Shown: piece by piece, positions 1-8,296 of the stretch
How positions within the stretch are numbered: position 1 is the first letter of the stretch
How the letters are laid out: each line of letters opens with the position of its first letter
Origin: Deltaproteobacteria bacterium
GTDB taxonomy: Bacteria; Desulfobacterota; Desulfomonilia; UBA1062
DNA: 64,000 nt
Reading direction: 5' to 3'
Assembly: GCA_017992605.1 (NCBI GenBank)
Contig: JAGOOG010000002.1
Coordinates: 62,001 to 126,000 of the forward strand
Made by a program: the position numbers and the translations under genes
The notes under the pieces: generated by a model
The model's input: the letters and a program-made list of their open reading frames with translations, nothing else
What the model was told of the DNA's origin: nothing
Databases searched by the model: none

Positions 1-382
1 GCCCGGAAAAAGGACTGCGCTCTTCGGCAATACCATACTTCGCGCACGCCCTGTCGATGGATCGGGCCAGGGCGGCAAGCTCGGCGACATCGCCCTCCAG
101 GCCGATCCAGACGACCCGGGGCCGTTTCATGCCGGGGAAGGCACCAAAGCTCGCAAGGGAGAGCTGCAGGGGGCGGGATGTTCCGCCCACCCTGTCGAGG
201 TCCGCCGAAAGCGGGGCCACGATATCCTCGGGGATCTCGCCGAGGAACTTCAGCGTGATGTGGAGGCCCTCGGGCTTCACCCAGCGGACGGCACGGTTCC
301 TTTCCCGGAGCGCGGCTACGGCCGTATCGATGGAGGCCTTGATGTCATCAGGAAGGGCTATGGCGATGAATGTCCTGATCAT
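1..382 (-). CDS. thpR: RNA 2',3'-cyclic phosphodiesterase, ThpR/LigT family (3' end outside window)
   Basis: The leftward frame begins at the ATG at 382 and reads MIRTFIAIALPDDIKASI, then LHITLKFLGE. HITL is the first of the two HxTx motifs that form the active site of 2H phosphoesterases. The second motif lies beyond base 1, so the gene is cut by the window edge. Family members hydrolyse 2',3'-cyclic phosphodiester ends of RNA or close relatives. The first 35 nt overlap the 3' end of cinA, and thpR often follows cinA, so the two are probably co-transcribed. Family identity is secure; the physiological substrate is not known. Confidence 0.88.
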   Translation of the reverse strand, partial: MIRTFIAIALPDDIKASIDTAVAALRERNRAVRWVKPEGLHITLKFLGEIPEDIVAPLSADLDRVGGTSRPLQLSLASFGAFPGMKRPRVVWIGLEGDVAELAALARSIDRACAKYGIAEERSPFSG

Positions 383-1442
383 GGATACGGTTTCTTAGCA
401 TAAACATCGCCGCCTTGGCACTGACCATCTTGTTCCCGTCGCGGTCGAAGGAGAACCTGAACTGCCGCGCCTCGACATTGTCCTGGGTGCCCACGCATAT
501 CCACACCGTACCCACGGGTTTCTCGGGTGTCCCGCCATCCGGGCCTGCGATGCCGGTGGTGGCCATGCCCACGTCAGCACCGGTGAGCTCCAGCACCCCC
601 CTGAGCATGGCCTGGGCCACCTGCTCGCTCACCGCACCGTATCTCTCGAGATCGGTTCTGTCGACTCCGAGGACCCCGGTCTTGACCTCGTTGGCGTAGG
701 AGACCACGGATCCCAGAAAATAGTCCGAGCTTCCGGGGACCTGGGTGATAAGGTGGGATATGAGCCCGCCCGTGCAGGACTCGGCCGCGGCGCAGGTGAG
801 GCACCTCTTCTTCAACAGGGCCCCGAAGGTTGACGAGAGATCTTTCCCCTCCAGGGCATGCCTGCCCAGCATGGACCGGATCGTGTCTTCGAGATGCGCA
901 GGCACCACCAGGGCGATCTCCTTGTCCCTGGGGAGGAACCCGCAGATTTCCGCCAAGACCCCGATGCGCCGGGCGACCTCCGCTTCCCGCAGGCCGAAGA
1001 CCGGGACCTCCACCGTGGCTGGCTGCACGGATCCGGTTCCCTCCAGCACGGCGGGGAACATTGCCAGGGCCTCACTCGGCACGCCGGGCAGGAACACGAC
1101 ACGGCAGCCCTCGAACCCGAGGTCGATACCCGGAGCGGAACCCACGGGATTCCTGATGGAACCCTGGGACTGCGGGGGTCTGAGGTCTTTGAGCCTGTCA
1201 AGTGCTGCATGGGTGGTGTCGTCCGGCGTCAGGCCGAGCCCGCCGGTGACCACCACGAGGTCCGTGCCGTCCATGACATCCAGGACCGCTGTGCAGAGCT
1301 TTTCGGGTTCATCCGATATCACCCGGATCTCGCGCACCACGATGCCGCGGGCGGTGAGCCGGGCGGCACATGGCAGGATGAGGGCATCCTGCCGCCTGCC
1401 CGTGATGATTTCACTGCCGGTGACGATGATCGCGGCCTTCAT
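348..1442 (-). CDS. cinA: CinA family nicotinamide-nucleotide amidase
   Basis: This 364-residue protein has an N-terminal MoCF/CinA domain (MKAAIIVTGSEIITG, later VVVTGGLGLTPDDTT, about residues 1-165) and a C-terminal PncC-type amidase domain (AAESCTGGLISHLIT and TTGIAGPDGGTPEKPVG). CinA proteins deamidate nicotinamide mononucleotide in NAD recycling and act on pyridine nucleotide by-products. An upstream in-frame ATG exists, but 1442 is preferred because it makes a 4-nt ATGA overlap with pgpA and matches the family N-terminus. The order pgpA-cinA-thpR is a common bacterial arrangement. Nothing looks degraded. Confidence 0.92.
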   Translation of the reverse strand: MKAAIIVTGSEIITGRRQDALILPCAARLTARGIVVREIRVISDEPEKLCTAVLDVMDGTDLVVVTGGLGLTPDDTTHAALDRLKDLRPPQSQGSIRNPVGSAPGIDLGFEGCRVVFLPGVPSEALAMFPAVLEGTGSVQPATVEVPVFGLREAEVARRIGVLAEICGFLPRDKEIALVVPAHLEDTIRSMLGRHALEGKDLSSTFGALLKKRCLTCAAAESCTGGLISHLITQVPGSSDYFLGSVVSYANEVKTGVLGVDRTDLERYGAVSEQVAQAMLRGVLELTGADVGMATTGIAGPDGGTPEKPVGTVWICVGTQDNVEARQFRFSFDRDGNKMVSAKAAMFMLRNRIHDQDIHRHSPS

Positions 1443-1897
1443 GAAAGCCATCCGGTCCTGCGGATCACCCACAGCACCAGGGCCGCCATGACGCCGGCGG
1501 CGACGTCATCGGCCATGATACCGAACCCACCCTTGACGTTTTTGTCCAGGGTGCCCACCGGCGGCGGCTTGATGATGTCGAAGAGTCTGAACAGGGCCGC
1601 CCCCAGGGCGATCTCCTTCATCCCTGCCGGCCTCTCCACGAGGGTGACCAGCAGGCCGCAGACCTCGTCGATGACCACCCGGGACGGGTCCTTTCCCCAT
1701 TCCTTCTCCACCACGCCCGATGCCACGACACCCGCGACGAAGAGCTTGCCGATGATTCCGACATACAGAGGCAAGGATAGCCTGCGTACGAGAAGATAGA
1801 GCGGTATCGTCGCGATGGTTGCGAAAGTGCCGGGTGCCTTGGGGAAATACCCGGCACCGAAAAAGGTGGCTATGGATCGTGCTGCAAACCCGGCCAT
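1439..1897 (-). CDS. pgpA: phosphatidylglycerophosphatase A
   Basis: The predicted product is a 152-residue membrane protein of PgpA size. It carries FFGAGYFPKAPGTFAT near the N-terminus, the acidic VVIDEVCG element, and RLFDIIKPPPVG further on, all typical of PgpA. The enzyme dephosphorylates phosphatidylglycerophosphate in phosphatidylglycerol synthesis at the inner membrane. The frame is open far upstream, but the start at 1897 is chosen because the upstream part overlaps the ModE-like gene and only from MAGFAARS does the protein resemble the family. It couples to cinA through a 4-nt overlap. Confidence 0.9.
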   Translation of the reverse strand: MAGFAARSIATFFGAGYFPKAPGTFATIATIPLYLLVRRLSLPLYVGIIGKLFVAGVVASGVVEKEWGKDPSRVVIDEVCGLLVTLVERPAGMKEIALGAALFRLFDIIKPPPVGTLDKNVKGGFGIMADDVAAGVMAALVLWVIRRTGWLS

Positions 1898-1908
1898 CGG
1901 GACGACCG

Positions 1909-2262
1909 TCAGCGCTTCGCCGCGATGTGCATGATGCGGTCGATTCTCTTGGCCAGACTCCCCTTGGAAATGAAGGCCTCCATATCCCTGAGAAGGCCCT
2001 CGAACTGATCCACCATGAACAGACCCTTGTCCGTGAGGTGAGCCCCTGTCCTTCCGTGCCTGCCTTTCTCGAGCAGCTCCACGCCGAGCTTCTCCTCTGC
2101 CACCCGGATCTTTCCCCATGCGGCGCGATAGGACATCTTGAGTTGCTGGGCCGCCTTGTGCAGGGAGCCGGTCTCCCTCACCAGGGAGAGCAGGCGATAG
2201 AGCCCCATACCGAGGACCGACTTGTCCTCCATCTCGAACCACATCTTGTATACGAACCGCAT
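1909..2262 (-). CDS. ModE N-terminal-like winged-helix DNA-binding protein
   Basis: The product has 117 residues. The segment TGSLHKAAQQLKMSYRAAW followed by KIRVAEEKLGVELLEKG matches the LysR-like winged helix at the N-terminus of ModE. There is no C-terminal molybdate-binding (MOP/TOBE) domain, so this is a short, single-domain form. It is the first gene of the leftward pgpA-cinA-thpR run. Because the window holds two molybdate/tungstate uptake systems a role in Mo/W control is possible, but without a ligand domain this is inference only. Confidence 0.75.
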   Translation of the reverse strand: MRFVYKMWFEMEDKSVLGMGLYRLLSLVRETGSLHKAAQQLKMSYRAAWGKIRVAEEKLGVELLEKGRHGRTGAHLTDKGLFMVDQFEGLLRDMEAFISKGSLAKRIDRIMHIAAKR

Positions 2263-2318
2263 AGGTGAAAGATATCACGACGACCACCCACTTTCAAGGG
2301 CGGCACCTTGGATTGTGG

Positions 2319-2348
2319 TTGCCTGCCGTGCATGAAGTAAGCTATGAA
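2319..2348 (+). promoter_or_regulatory. possible sigma-70 promoter for asnS
   Basis: TTGCCT at 2319-2324 and TATGAA at 2343-2348 are 18 bp apart and lie 35 bp upstream of the asnS start. The match is weak and was found by eye. Confidence 0.3.
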
Positions 2349-2382
2349 TCCAATTCAGATCATTCATCAAGCGGAGTTCTCC

Positions 2383-3675
2383 ATGAACGCGATTCACATA
2401 TCAGACTTCCCCCGGCACACGGGCGAGACGGCGACGGTCCGAGGATGGATCGCCAACCGCAGGTCGAGCGGCAAGGTGTCCTTCCTCATCGTCAGGGACG
2501 GCTCCGGTGTCTGCCAGGCCATTGCCGAGCGTGAGACCATGGGCGACTTCTACGAGGAGATCAGGAGGCTGCCCCTGGAGTCTTCCGTTGCCGTGACCGG
2601 CACCGTGGTCGAGGAAGGCAGGTCTCCCGGCGGCTACGAGCTGCACGTGACGGGCATGACCATCCTGCAGAAATCCGAGGACTTCCCCATCGGCAAGAAG
2701 GAGCACGGGCCAGACTTTCTCCTGGGCATCCGCCACCTGTGGCTGCGCTCGCCCCGACAGATCGCCATCATGCGGGTACGGGACGCGCTGGTTCGGTACG
2801 TCCGCGACTTCTTCTACCGGAATGGATTCACCCTCATCGACACGCCCATCTTCACCACCACGGTGGGAGAAGATTCGTCCAACCTCTTTTCCGTGGACTA
2901 CTTCGATCTGGGCAAGACCTACCTCTCTCAGACAGGCCAGCTCTACCTGGAGGCGGCCATCTTCGGGCTGGGCAAGGTCTACTGCCTGGGCCCCACCTTC
3001 CGGGCGGAACGTTCCAAGACCAGGCGGCACCTCACCGAGTTCTGGATGGTCGAGGGAGAGATGGCCTTCTTCGAGCACAGGGACAACCTGGAGCTCCAGG
3101 AGAACTTCGTGTCTTTCATCGTGCAGAACGTCATCCGGGAAAAGGCCGATGAGCTCAAAAAGCTCGAGCGGGACATCGAGCCTCTCAGGAAGGTCGAGCC
3201 CCCCTTCTACAGAGTCGCCTACGACGAGGCCATCGAGATCCTGCGCATGAACGGGTCGGACATCCAGTGGGGGTCAGACCTGGGCGGTGACGACGAGACC
3301 ATCATCACCCGGCTCTTCGACAAGCCTGTGTTCATCGAGTGCTATCCCAAGAAGGTGAAGGCCTTCTACATGAAACAGCACCCCGAGAGGCCTGACCTGG
3401 TCATGTGCGCCGACCTGCTGGCACCAGAAGGCTACGGCGAGATCATCGGAGGATCCCAGCGCGAGGACGACCCGGAGATCCTGCTGAAGTCGATCCGGGA
3501 CAACGGGCTCGATCCCGAACGCTACGGGTGGTACTTCGACCTGCGGAAGTACGGCAGCGTGCCTCATTCCGGCTTCGGCCTCGGCATCGAACGGACCCTG
3601 TCATGGATATGCGGACTCAAGCACGTCCGCGAGTCCATCCCCTTCCCGAGGATGCTCTACAGGGCGTACCCGTGA
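2383..3675 (+). CDS. asnS: asparaginyl-tRNA synthetase
   Basis: The 430-residue class IIb synthetase has an N-terminal OB-fold anticodon-binding domain (VRGWIANRRSSGKVSFL). The catalytic core carries motif 2 (FRAERSKTRRHLTEFWMVE) and motif 3 (GFGLGIERTLSWICG). It charges tRNA-Asn. An upstream in-frame ATG at 2344 is open, but MNAIHISDF at 2383 has GGAG ten bases ahead and fits the family length. AsnS is preferred over AspS because the protein is short and lacks the GAD insertion. It stands alone, divergent from the ModE-like gene. Confidence 0.93.
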   Translation: MNAIHISDFPRHTGETATVRGWIANRRSSGKVSFLIVRDGSGVCQAIAERETMGDFYEEIRRLPLESSVAVTGTVVEEGRSPGGYELHVTGMTILQKSEDFPIGKKEHGPDFLLGIRHLWLRSPRQIAIMRVRDALVRYVRDFFYRNGFTLIDTPIFTTTVGEDSSNLFSVDYFDLGKTYLSQTGQLYLEAAIFGLGKVYCLGPTFRAERSKTRRHLTEFWMVEGEMAFFEHRDNLELQENFVSFIVQNVIREKADELKKLERDIEPLRKVEPPFYRVAYDEAIEILRMNGSDIQWGSDLGGDDETIITRLFDKPVFIECYPKKVKAFYMKQHPERPDLVMCADLLAPEGYGEIIGGSQREDDPEILLKSIRDNGLDPERYGWYFDLRKYGSVPHSGFGLGIERTLSWICGLKHVRESIPFPRMLYRAYP

Positions 3676-3784
3676 TGTTCATCAGATAAAAACCTAACCT
3701 GCCAAGATTCCCACGTCTTCACATCGCGCATACAGAACTCCACCCCTCGTCGGGATGGAAGGGGAAAGAGGAAAAGAAGAGGAC

Positions 3785-3859
3785 TGGAGCGGGAAACGGG
3801 ATTCGAACCCGCGACTTTAACCTTGGCAAGGTTACACTCTACCACTGAGTTATTCCCGC
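3785..3859 (-). tRNA. tRNA-Gly (anticodon GCC)
   Basis: Read leftward, the 75-nt element has a 7-bp acceptor stem GCGGGAA/TTCCCGC, a D arm with CAGTGGTAGAG, an anticodon stem-loop AACCTTGCCAAGGTT with anticodon GCC, and a T arm GCGGGTTCGAATCCCG. The 3' CCA is encoded. It decodes GGC glycine codons. It is the only tRNA gene I can find in the window. Confidence 0.97.
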
Positions 3860-3869
3860 GCCATCGCTT

Positions 3870-3898
3870 CTTATATGCAAGCGGGTATTGTTTGTCAA
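3870..3898 (-). promoter_or_regulatory. sigma-70 promoter for tRNA-Gly
   Basis: On the minus strand TTGACA (3898-3893) and TATAAG (3875-3870) are separated by exactly 17 bp. The expected start is a few bases before the tRNA 5' end at 3859. Confidence 0.75.
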
Positions 3899-3996
3899 GG
3901 TACAAATCCGGAGGTCCGTGACCGTCTGGACCGGCTTCACAAGGACCGTTCCGGTCGTCATCCACCGAGTATCGGCAGCCTCGACGCCGTCCTCCA

Positions 3997-4024
3997 TTGA
4001 CAAAATCACAACTGACATTACTAA
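3997..4024 (+). promoter_or_regulatory. probable sigma-70 promoter for the phaE operon
   Basis: A perfect TTGACA at 3997-4002 is followed after 16 bp by TACTAA at 4019-4024, about 85 bp before the phaE start. The -10 is imperfect. The rest of the 3860-4107 gap shows no other gene. Confidence 0.45.
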
Positions 4025-4107
4025 AGAAACTATCGGGCGTGCGGTCTCACATGGCTTGAAGCATGGAACACCAGCGCATGGCGGGCTTCTGAAGGATGAG
4101 GTGAGGT

Positions 4108-5019
4108 ATGGAAGAGAATAAACCACAGGGCAATCCGGCAGATGATCTGTTTCAGCCCTGGATTGACTTCATGAACCAGTTCTTTTCGGGCCTTGCCGGG
4201 ACGCAGCCAAAAAGGGACGGCGAAAAGACCGGCTCTGCCGAGGGCCATGCAAGGGCATCCCAGGAGGCCATGCTGTCCCTGTTCAAGACCTGGGGAAACC
4301 TGTCCACGGCCATGAGCGAACCATCGGCCGCTGGGTCCATTACCGGGGGCCTGGCGATCCTGCCCGATATCATGACCAGGTTTCTTCAGACAGGGTTGAA
4401 CGGCTTCCTCAAGGCCCAGGCCCAGGCGGCGGAGAAGATCAGGAGCCTGGGCGAACACAGCGAAGCCTACCGCTTCGACAATATCGACAAGGACAGTCTC
4501 AAGGCCTGGTCGGACTTCTATGAGAAGGAGATCCGCCAGTATCTCAAGGTGCCCCAGCTCGGGCTCGTCCGGTTCTACCAGGAACGACTCAACCAGGCCC
4601 TTGATAAATACCACATAATGAGCGCAAAGCTTGGCGACTTCATGCAGATACTGATGCTTCCCATGGAGAAATCCTTCAAGGTCCTCGCCGAGAAGATAGA
4701 GGAGCAGGTACGCCTGAGAAAGATTCCCGAAGACCCCCAGGAACACTACCGCCTCTGGGTCAAGATCCTGGAGGGCCATTACATGACCCTGTTCAAGTCG
4801 GAGGAGTACACGAGGGCCCTGGCGGAGACCCTGAGCGCCTTCGAGGACTTCATCAGTGCCCGGAACCGCATCGTCTCCGATGTCATGCAGTCGCTGCCCA
4901 TCCCCACGAACAAGGACATGGACGACCTGTACGACGAGATCTACCGCCTGAAAAAACGGGTAAAGGAGATGGAAAGGGTGAACAGGGACCTCAGGAAGAC
5001 AAACGCATCGGGAGGCTGA
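4108..5019 (+). CDS. phaE: class III PHA synthase subunit PhaE
   Basis: The 303-residue, largely helical protein has no enzyme motifs. A segment rich in tryptophan and aromatic residues (LFQPWIDFMNQFF) opens it, and a predicted coiled coil (LYDEIYRLKKRVKEMERVNRDL) closes it, which is the usual PhaE layout. PhaE forms an active complex with PhaC that polymerises (R)-3-hydroxyacyl-CoA at the granule surface. Its stop is 4 nt before phaC, the standard phaEC order. AGGTGAGGT lies before the start. A second PhaE-like gene occurs at 7727. Confidence 0.88.
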   Translation: MEENKPQGNPADDLFQPWIDFMNQFFSGLAGTQPKRDGEKTGSAEGHARASQEAMLSLFKTWGNLSTAMSEPSAAGSITGGLAILPDIMTRFLQTGLNGFLKAQAQAAEKIRSLGEHSEAYRFDNIDKDSLKAWSDFYEKEIRQYLKVPQLGLVRFYQERLNQALDKYHIMSAKLGDFMQILMLPMEKSFKVLAEKIEEQVRLRKIPEDPQEHYRLWVKILEGHYMTLFKSEEYTRALAETLSAFEDFISARNRIVSDVMQSLPIPTNKDMDDLYDEIYRLKKRVKEMERVNRDLRKTNASGG

Positions 5020-5023
5020 AATC

Positions 5024-6232
5024 ATGGAAGAGACGCCGAAGATACCGGTTGACGTGATCCTGAAGCACCTTGCCGAAGGCGCGGACAGGGCGCACGACCG
5101 TGCCGCGAAGGCCTCGGACATCCTGCTCGGGCCGCTGGAAACGGACATCGCCACCACCCCCTACGAAATCATCTACCAGGATGACCGCGTCAAGCTGAAG
5201 CACTACCTGCCCGTGCGCGAACCGTCCGAGGAGATCAGGACCCCCCTGCTCGTGGTCTATGCGCTCATCAACCGCGAAACCATGCTCGATCTGCAACCCG
5301 AGCGCAGCGTGGTGAGGAACTTCCTGCAGGCCGGGATCGACCTGTACATGATCGACTGGGGATATCCCTCCCGGAAGGACAAGTACCTCACCATCGACGA
5401 CCACGTGAACGGGTACATGGACAACATCGTGGACCACATCCGTCAGCGCTGCGATGTGGACAAGGTCAACCTCATGGGCATCTGCATGGGCGGCACTTTC
5501 TGCGTGATCTACTCGGCCCTGCACCCGGACAAGGTGAAGAACCTCATCACCACGGTGTGTCCCACCAATTTCGACACGGATCAGGGCCTGCTCCATATCT
5601 GGATGAAGGACGTGGATGTGGACAAGATGATCGATGCCTTCGGCAACATGCCCGGAGACCTCATGAACTTCGGGTTCCTCCTCCTGAACCCTGCCCGGCT
5701 CATGATCGACAAGTATGTGGGCTTCCTGGAGAACATGGACGACAAGGCCTTCGTGGAGAATTTCATCCGCATGGAGAAGTGGATCTTCGACAGCCCGGAC
5801 GTGCCTGGAGAGACCTTCCGTCAGTTCGTCAGGGACTGCTACCAGAAGAACCTGCTCATCCAGAGCAAGCTCGTCGTCGGCGGCAGGCGGGTGGACCTAA
5901 AAAAGCTCACCATGCCCCTGCTCAACATCTACGGCCAGTTCGACCACCTGGTGCCCCCGGGTGCCGCCGACAAGCTCACCAAGGCGGTGGGAAGTTCCGA
6001 CACCGAGGATGTGTGCCTGGAAACCGGGCACATCGGTATCTACGTGAGCTCCAAGACCCAGCGGGAGTTCACCCCCAAGATCATCCGGTGGCTCAAAGAC
6101 CGAGAGGCCCCAAAGACGGAAACCAGAATGAAGAAGCAGCCCTCCGGCAAGCCGGCGAAAAAATCAAAGAAAAGCTCGTGGACCGACAGGACGAAGAACA
6201 CCACCCGCTCAAAGGAGATGACCGATGTCTGA
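5024..6232 (+). CDS. phaC: class III PHA synthase catalytic subunit PhaC
   Basis: The 402-residue alpha/beta-hydrolase-fold synthase has its nucleophile in the lipase-like box MGICMGG (Cys154), the acid in YGQFDHLVPP (Asp307) and the base in CLETGHIGIY (His336). These three sit at a constant offset of five from Cys149/Asp302/His331 of the Allochromatium vinosum class III enzyme as I recall them. It polymerises 3-hydroxyacyl-CoA together with PhaE. Beyond residue 365 there is an unusual lysine-rich tail (KKQPSGKPAKKSKKSS) that ordinary class III synthases lack. The stop overlaps the GAF gene by 8 nt. Confidence 0.95.
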   Translation: MEETPKIPVDVILKHLAEGADRAHDRAAKASDILLGPLETDIATTPYEIIYQDDRVKLKHYLPVREPSEEIRTPLLVVYALINRETMLDLQPERSVVRNFLQAGIDLYMIDWGYPSRKDKYLTIDDHVNGYMDNIVDHIRQRCDVDKVNLMGICMGGTFCVIYSALHPDKVKNLITTVCPTNFDTDQGLLHIWMKDVDVDKMIDAFGNMPGDLMNFGFLLLNPARLMIDKYVGFLENMDDKAFVENFIRMEKWIFDSPDVPGETFRQFVRDCYQKNLLIQSKLVVGGRRVDLKKLTMPLLNIYGQFDHLVPPGAADKLTKAVGSSDTEDVCLETGHIGIYVSSKTQREFTPKIIRWLKDREAPKTETRMKKQPSGKPAKKSKKSSWTDRTKNTTRSKEMTDV

Positions 6233-7277
6233 AAAATGTGACTATTTCAATATTTTCTGCCAGGTGAGCAGGACCTTCGGCACCACGTTGAAAAGGGAAA
6301 AGATACTGGACCTCATCGTAAAGAGCGCCATCGAGACCATGGATGCGAAGGCGGCGTGCCTCTTCTTCGAGGACGACGAGGCGAAGAGCGACGTCTTTGT
6401 CCCCATCGCCCAGAAGGGCCTTTCCAGGAGCTATCTCCATGCGGAGCCCAAGGAGGCCAAGCGTGCAGCCGATGAGATCATGAAAAAGGGCTATATCGCC
6501 ATCCATGACGCCACCAGGGACCCGCGGGTCAAGACCCATGACATCAAGAAGCGGGAAGGCATCGCATCCATCCTGGTGGTGCCGGTCATGGTCAAGGAGA
6601 GGGTCAAGGGCGTACTCACCCTGTACACAGCCAAACCACGGACCTTCTCTGAGGAAGAGATCCAGTTCCTCACGGCGCTGGCCGAGCAGGGCGGGCTGGC
6701 CATCGAGCGGGCCCGCCTCATCATGCAGATCACGCAGAACATCCGCATCTTCAAGAGCATTGCCGAGGGACTCAACGAGAGCCTGGACATCAAGGTAATC
6801 ATGGAACGGCTCTCCGTGGACATGGCCCGCGCCCTGAAGGTCAAGGCGGTGTCGGTGCGGCTCATAGACAAGGACAAGGGGGTTCTCGAACTCGTGGCCA
6901 GTCACGGCCTGAGCAAGAAGTACCTGAACAAGGGACCGGTGCGCATCGAAAAGAGTGTCACCGAGGCGCTGGCGGGCAAGACCGTAGTCACCAGGGACTC
7001 CACTTCAGACAGGGACATCCAGTACAAGGACGAGAAGAAGAAGGAAGGCATCACCTCCATCCTGACCGTGCCCATAAGGGTCAAGGAGGAGGTCATCGGG
7101 GTCATGCGGTACTACACGGAACACGAGCGGGACTTCACCGAGGGCGAGGTCATGCTGGCGGAAGCGGTGGCAAGCCTGGGCGGCCTGGCCATCCACAACG
7201 CCTCCATGTACCTCATGCTCAAGAACGACATGCAGTGTCTCAAGGAAGACATCTGGAGCCACCGGTCGTGGTTCTAA
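6225..7277 (+). CDS. tandem GAF-domain protein in the pha operon
   Basis: The 350-residue soluble protein consists of two GAF domains, roughly residues 10-170 and 185-340. Each has the same local pattern: a FF/DKDKG strand, then REGIASILVVPVMVKE in the first copy and KEGITSILTVPIRVKE in the second. No kinase, cyclase, phosphodiesterase or DNA-binding domain follows. GAF domains bind small molecules or mediate protein contacts. The start codon lies within the 3' end of phaC (8-nt overlap), so translation is coupled to the synthase. This suggests a sensory or scaffold role in PHA formation, but that is inference. Confidence 0.85.
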   Translation: MSEKCDYFNIFCQVSRTFGTTLKREKILDLIVKSAIETMDAKAACLFFEDDEAKSDVFVPIAQKGLSRSYLHAEPKEAKRAADEIMKKGYIAIHDATRDPRVKTHDIKKREGIASILVVPVMVKERVKGVLTLYTAKPRTFSEEEIQFLTALAEQGGLAIERARLIMQITQNIRIFKSIAEGLNESLDIKVIMERLSVDMARALKVKAVSVRLIDKDKGVLELVASHGLSKKYLNKGPVRIEKSVTEALAGKTVVTRDSTSDRDIQYKDEKKKEGITSILTVPIRVKEEVIGVMRYYTEHERDFTEGEVMLAEAVASLGGLAIHNASMYLMLKNDMQCLKEDIWSHRSWF

Positions 7278-7304
7278 AACATTCCGTCAAAGGGGGGCCG
7301 ATCC

Positions 7305-7724
7305 ATGCTGGGCAGATCCATCAATGAAATGAAGGTGGGCGATTTCGCGGAATTCTCCAAGACCGTCTCCGAGACGGACATCTACCTCTTTGCAGGCATC
7401 GTGGGAGACTTCAACCCGGCCCACCTGAACGAGGCCTATGCCAAGACAACCTTTTTCAAGACCCGCATAGCCCATGGCATGCTCGCCGCAGGGTTCGTCT
7501 CGTCGGTGATCGGCATGCAGCTGCCAGGACCGGGAACCGTCTATATCAGCCAGGAGCTGAAGTTCCTTGCCCCGGTTCGCATCGGAGACACGGTGACTGC
7601 ACACGTGGAGGTATCCGAGATCAACACGGAGAAGAACCGGGTAAGGCTCAAGACCTGGTGCGTGAACCAGGACAACGTGAAGATACTTGAAGGCGATGCC
7701 ATGGCAAGCCCGCCGAAGAAGTGA
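7305..7724 (+). CDS. phaJ: MaoC-like (R)-specific enoyl-CoA hydratase (PhaJ-type)
   Basis: The 139-residue single hot-dog domain carries the hydratase 2 signature GDFNPAHLNEAYA with the catalytic Asp/His pair, followed by RIAHGMLAAGF. Such enzymes hydrate trans-2-enoyl-CoA to (R)-3-hydroxyacyl-CoA, linking beta-oxidation intermediates to PHA synthase. AAAGGGGGG precedes the start. It ends the rightward phaE-phaC-GAF-phaJ operon and is convergent with the PhaE-like gene, with only two bases between their stops. No clear hairpin terminator is visible at the junction. Confidence 0.9.
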   Translation: MLGRSINEMKVGDFAEFSKTVSETDIYLFAGIVGDFNPAHLNEAYAKTTFFKTRIAHGMLAAGFVSSVIGMQLPGPGTVYISQELKFLAPVRIGDTVTAHVEVSEINTEKNRVRLKTWCVNQDNVKILEGDAMASPPKK

Positions 7725-7726
7725 GG

Positions 7727-8296
7727 TTATTTCCTGCCTGATTCAGCGCCCCTCTTGCCGGCAGGCTTCGTCTTCTGCCTGCCCTTGAGCGGTTTACCGG
7801 GCTGCGCCCCTGCGGCCTTGGACCGTCGTTCGTCGAAGACCGTGGTCATGGTATCCATGAACTCCTGATACTTCCGAGCCTGATCATCGATGAGCTCCTG
7901 GAATCCCTTGAGTCCTTCGGCGGGGGCCGTCATTCTCTCATCGAGCAGGGTCCGGAGATGACGCACCGCGTCCTCGAGTTCGGATACCCGCCTATTCAGT
8001 TCCTGGTTCTCCCGGCTCACGGCGATGTAATCCCTTCTCGGCACCAGGTCCATCATGGCGACGAGCTCTCCATACGATTCCCTGAACTCGTTCATGGCCT
8101 TCTGCCACGGCGCCAGGTAGTCCGACTCCTGCTCCCGGCCGGGCTCGATGCGGTACAGTCTCCGGAACACGTCTGACAGGTCCGAGTAGTCCTTGATGTT
8201 GCCGGTCATCCACTTCACGATCTCTTCGAGATGTCGCTGGCCTTCTGCCGCCGAGAGCATCATGGTTCCCCAGAATTCGAGCAGCTGCTTATCCAT
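7727..8296 (-). CDS. PhaE-like / granule-associated coiled-coil protein
   Basis: The 189-residue helical protein begins MDKQLLEFWGTMMLSAAEGQ. It has a coiled coil around residues 95-125 (SRENQELNRRVSELEDAVRHL) and ends in a lysine/arginine-rich tail (KPLKGRQKTKPAGKRGAE). The layout resembles PhaE or granule-associated proteins, though it is shorter than the PhaE at 4108. The ATG overlaps the stop of the synthase-like gene by 8 nt (ATGGATAA), so the two are translationally coupled and may form a second PhaC/PhaE-type pair. The family call is by arrangement and composition, not by a strong motif. Confidence 0.65.
   Translation of the reverse strand: MDKQLLEFWGTMMLSAAEGQRHLEEIVKWMTGNIKDYSDLSDVFRRLYRIEPGREQESDYLAPWQKAMNEFRESYGELVAMMDLVPRRDYIAVSRENQELNRRVSELEDAVRHLRTLLDERMTAPAEGLKGFQELIDDQARKYQEFMDTMTTVFDERRSKAAGAQPGKPLKGRQKTKPAGKRGAESGRK

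Noticed and set aside
3676-3965. Open frames of about 100 codons across the tRNA
   Set aside because: They run through the tRNA-Gly gene and its promoter and have no family features.
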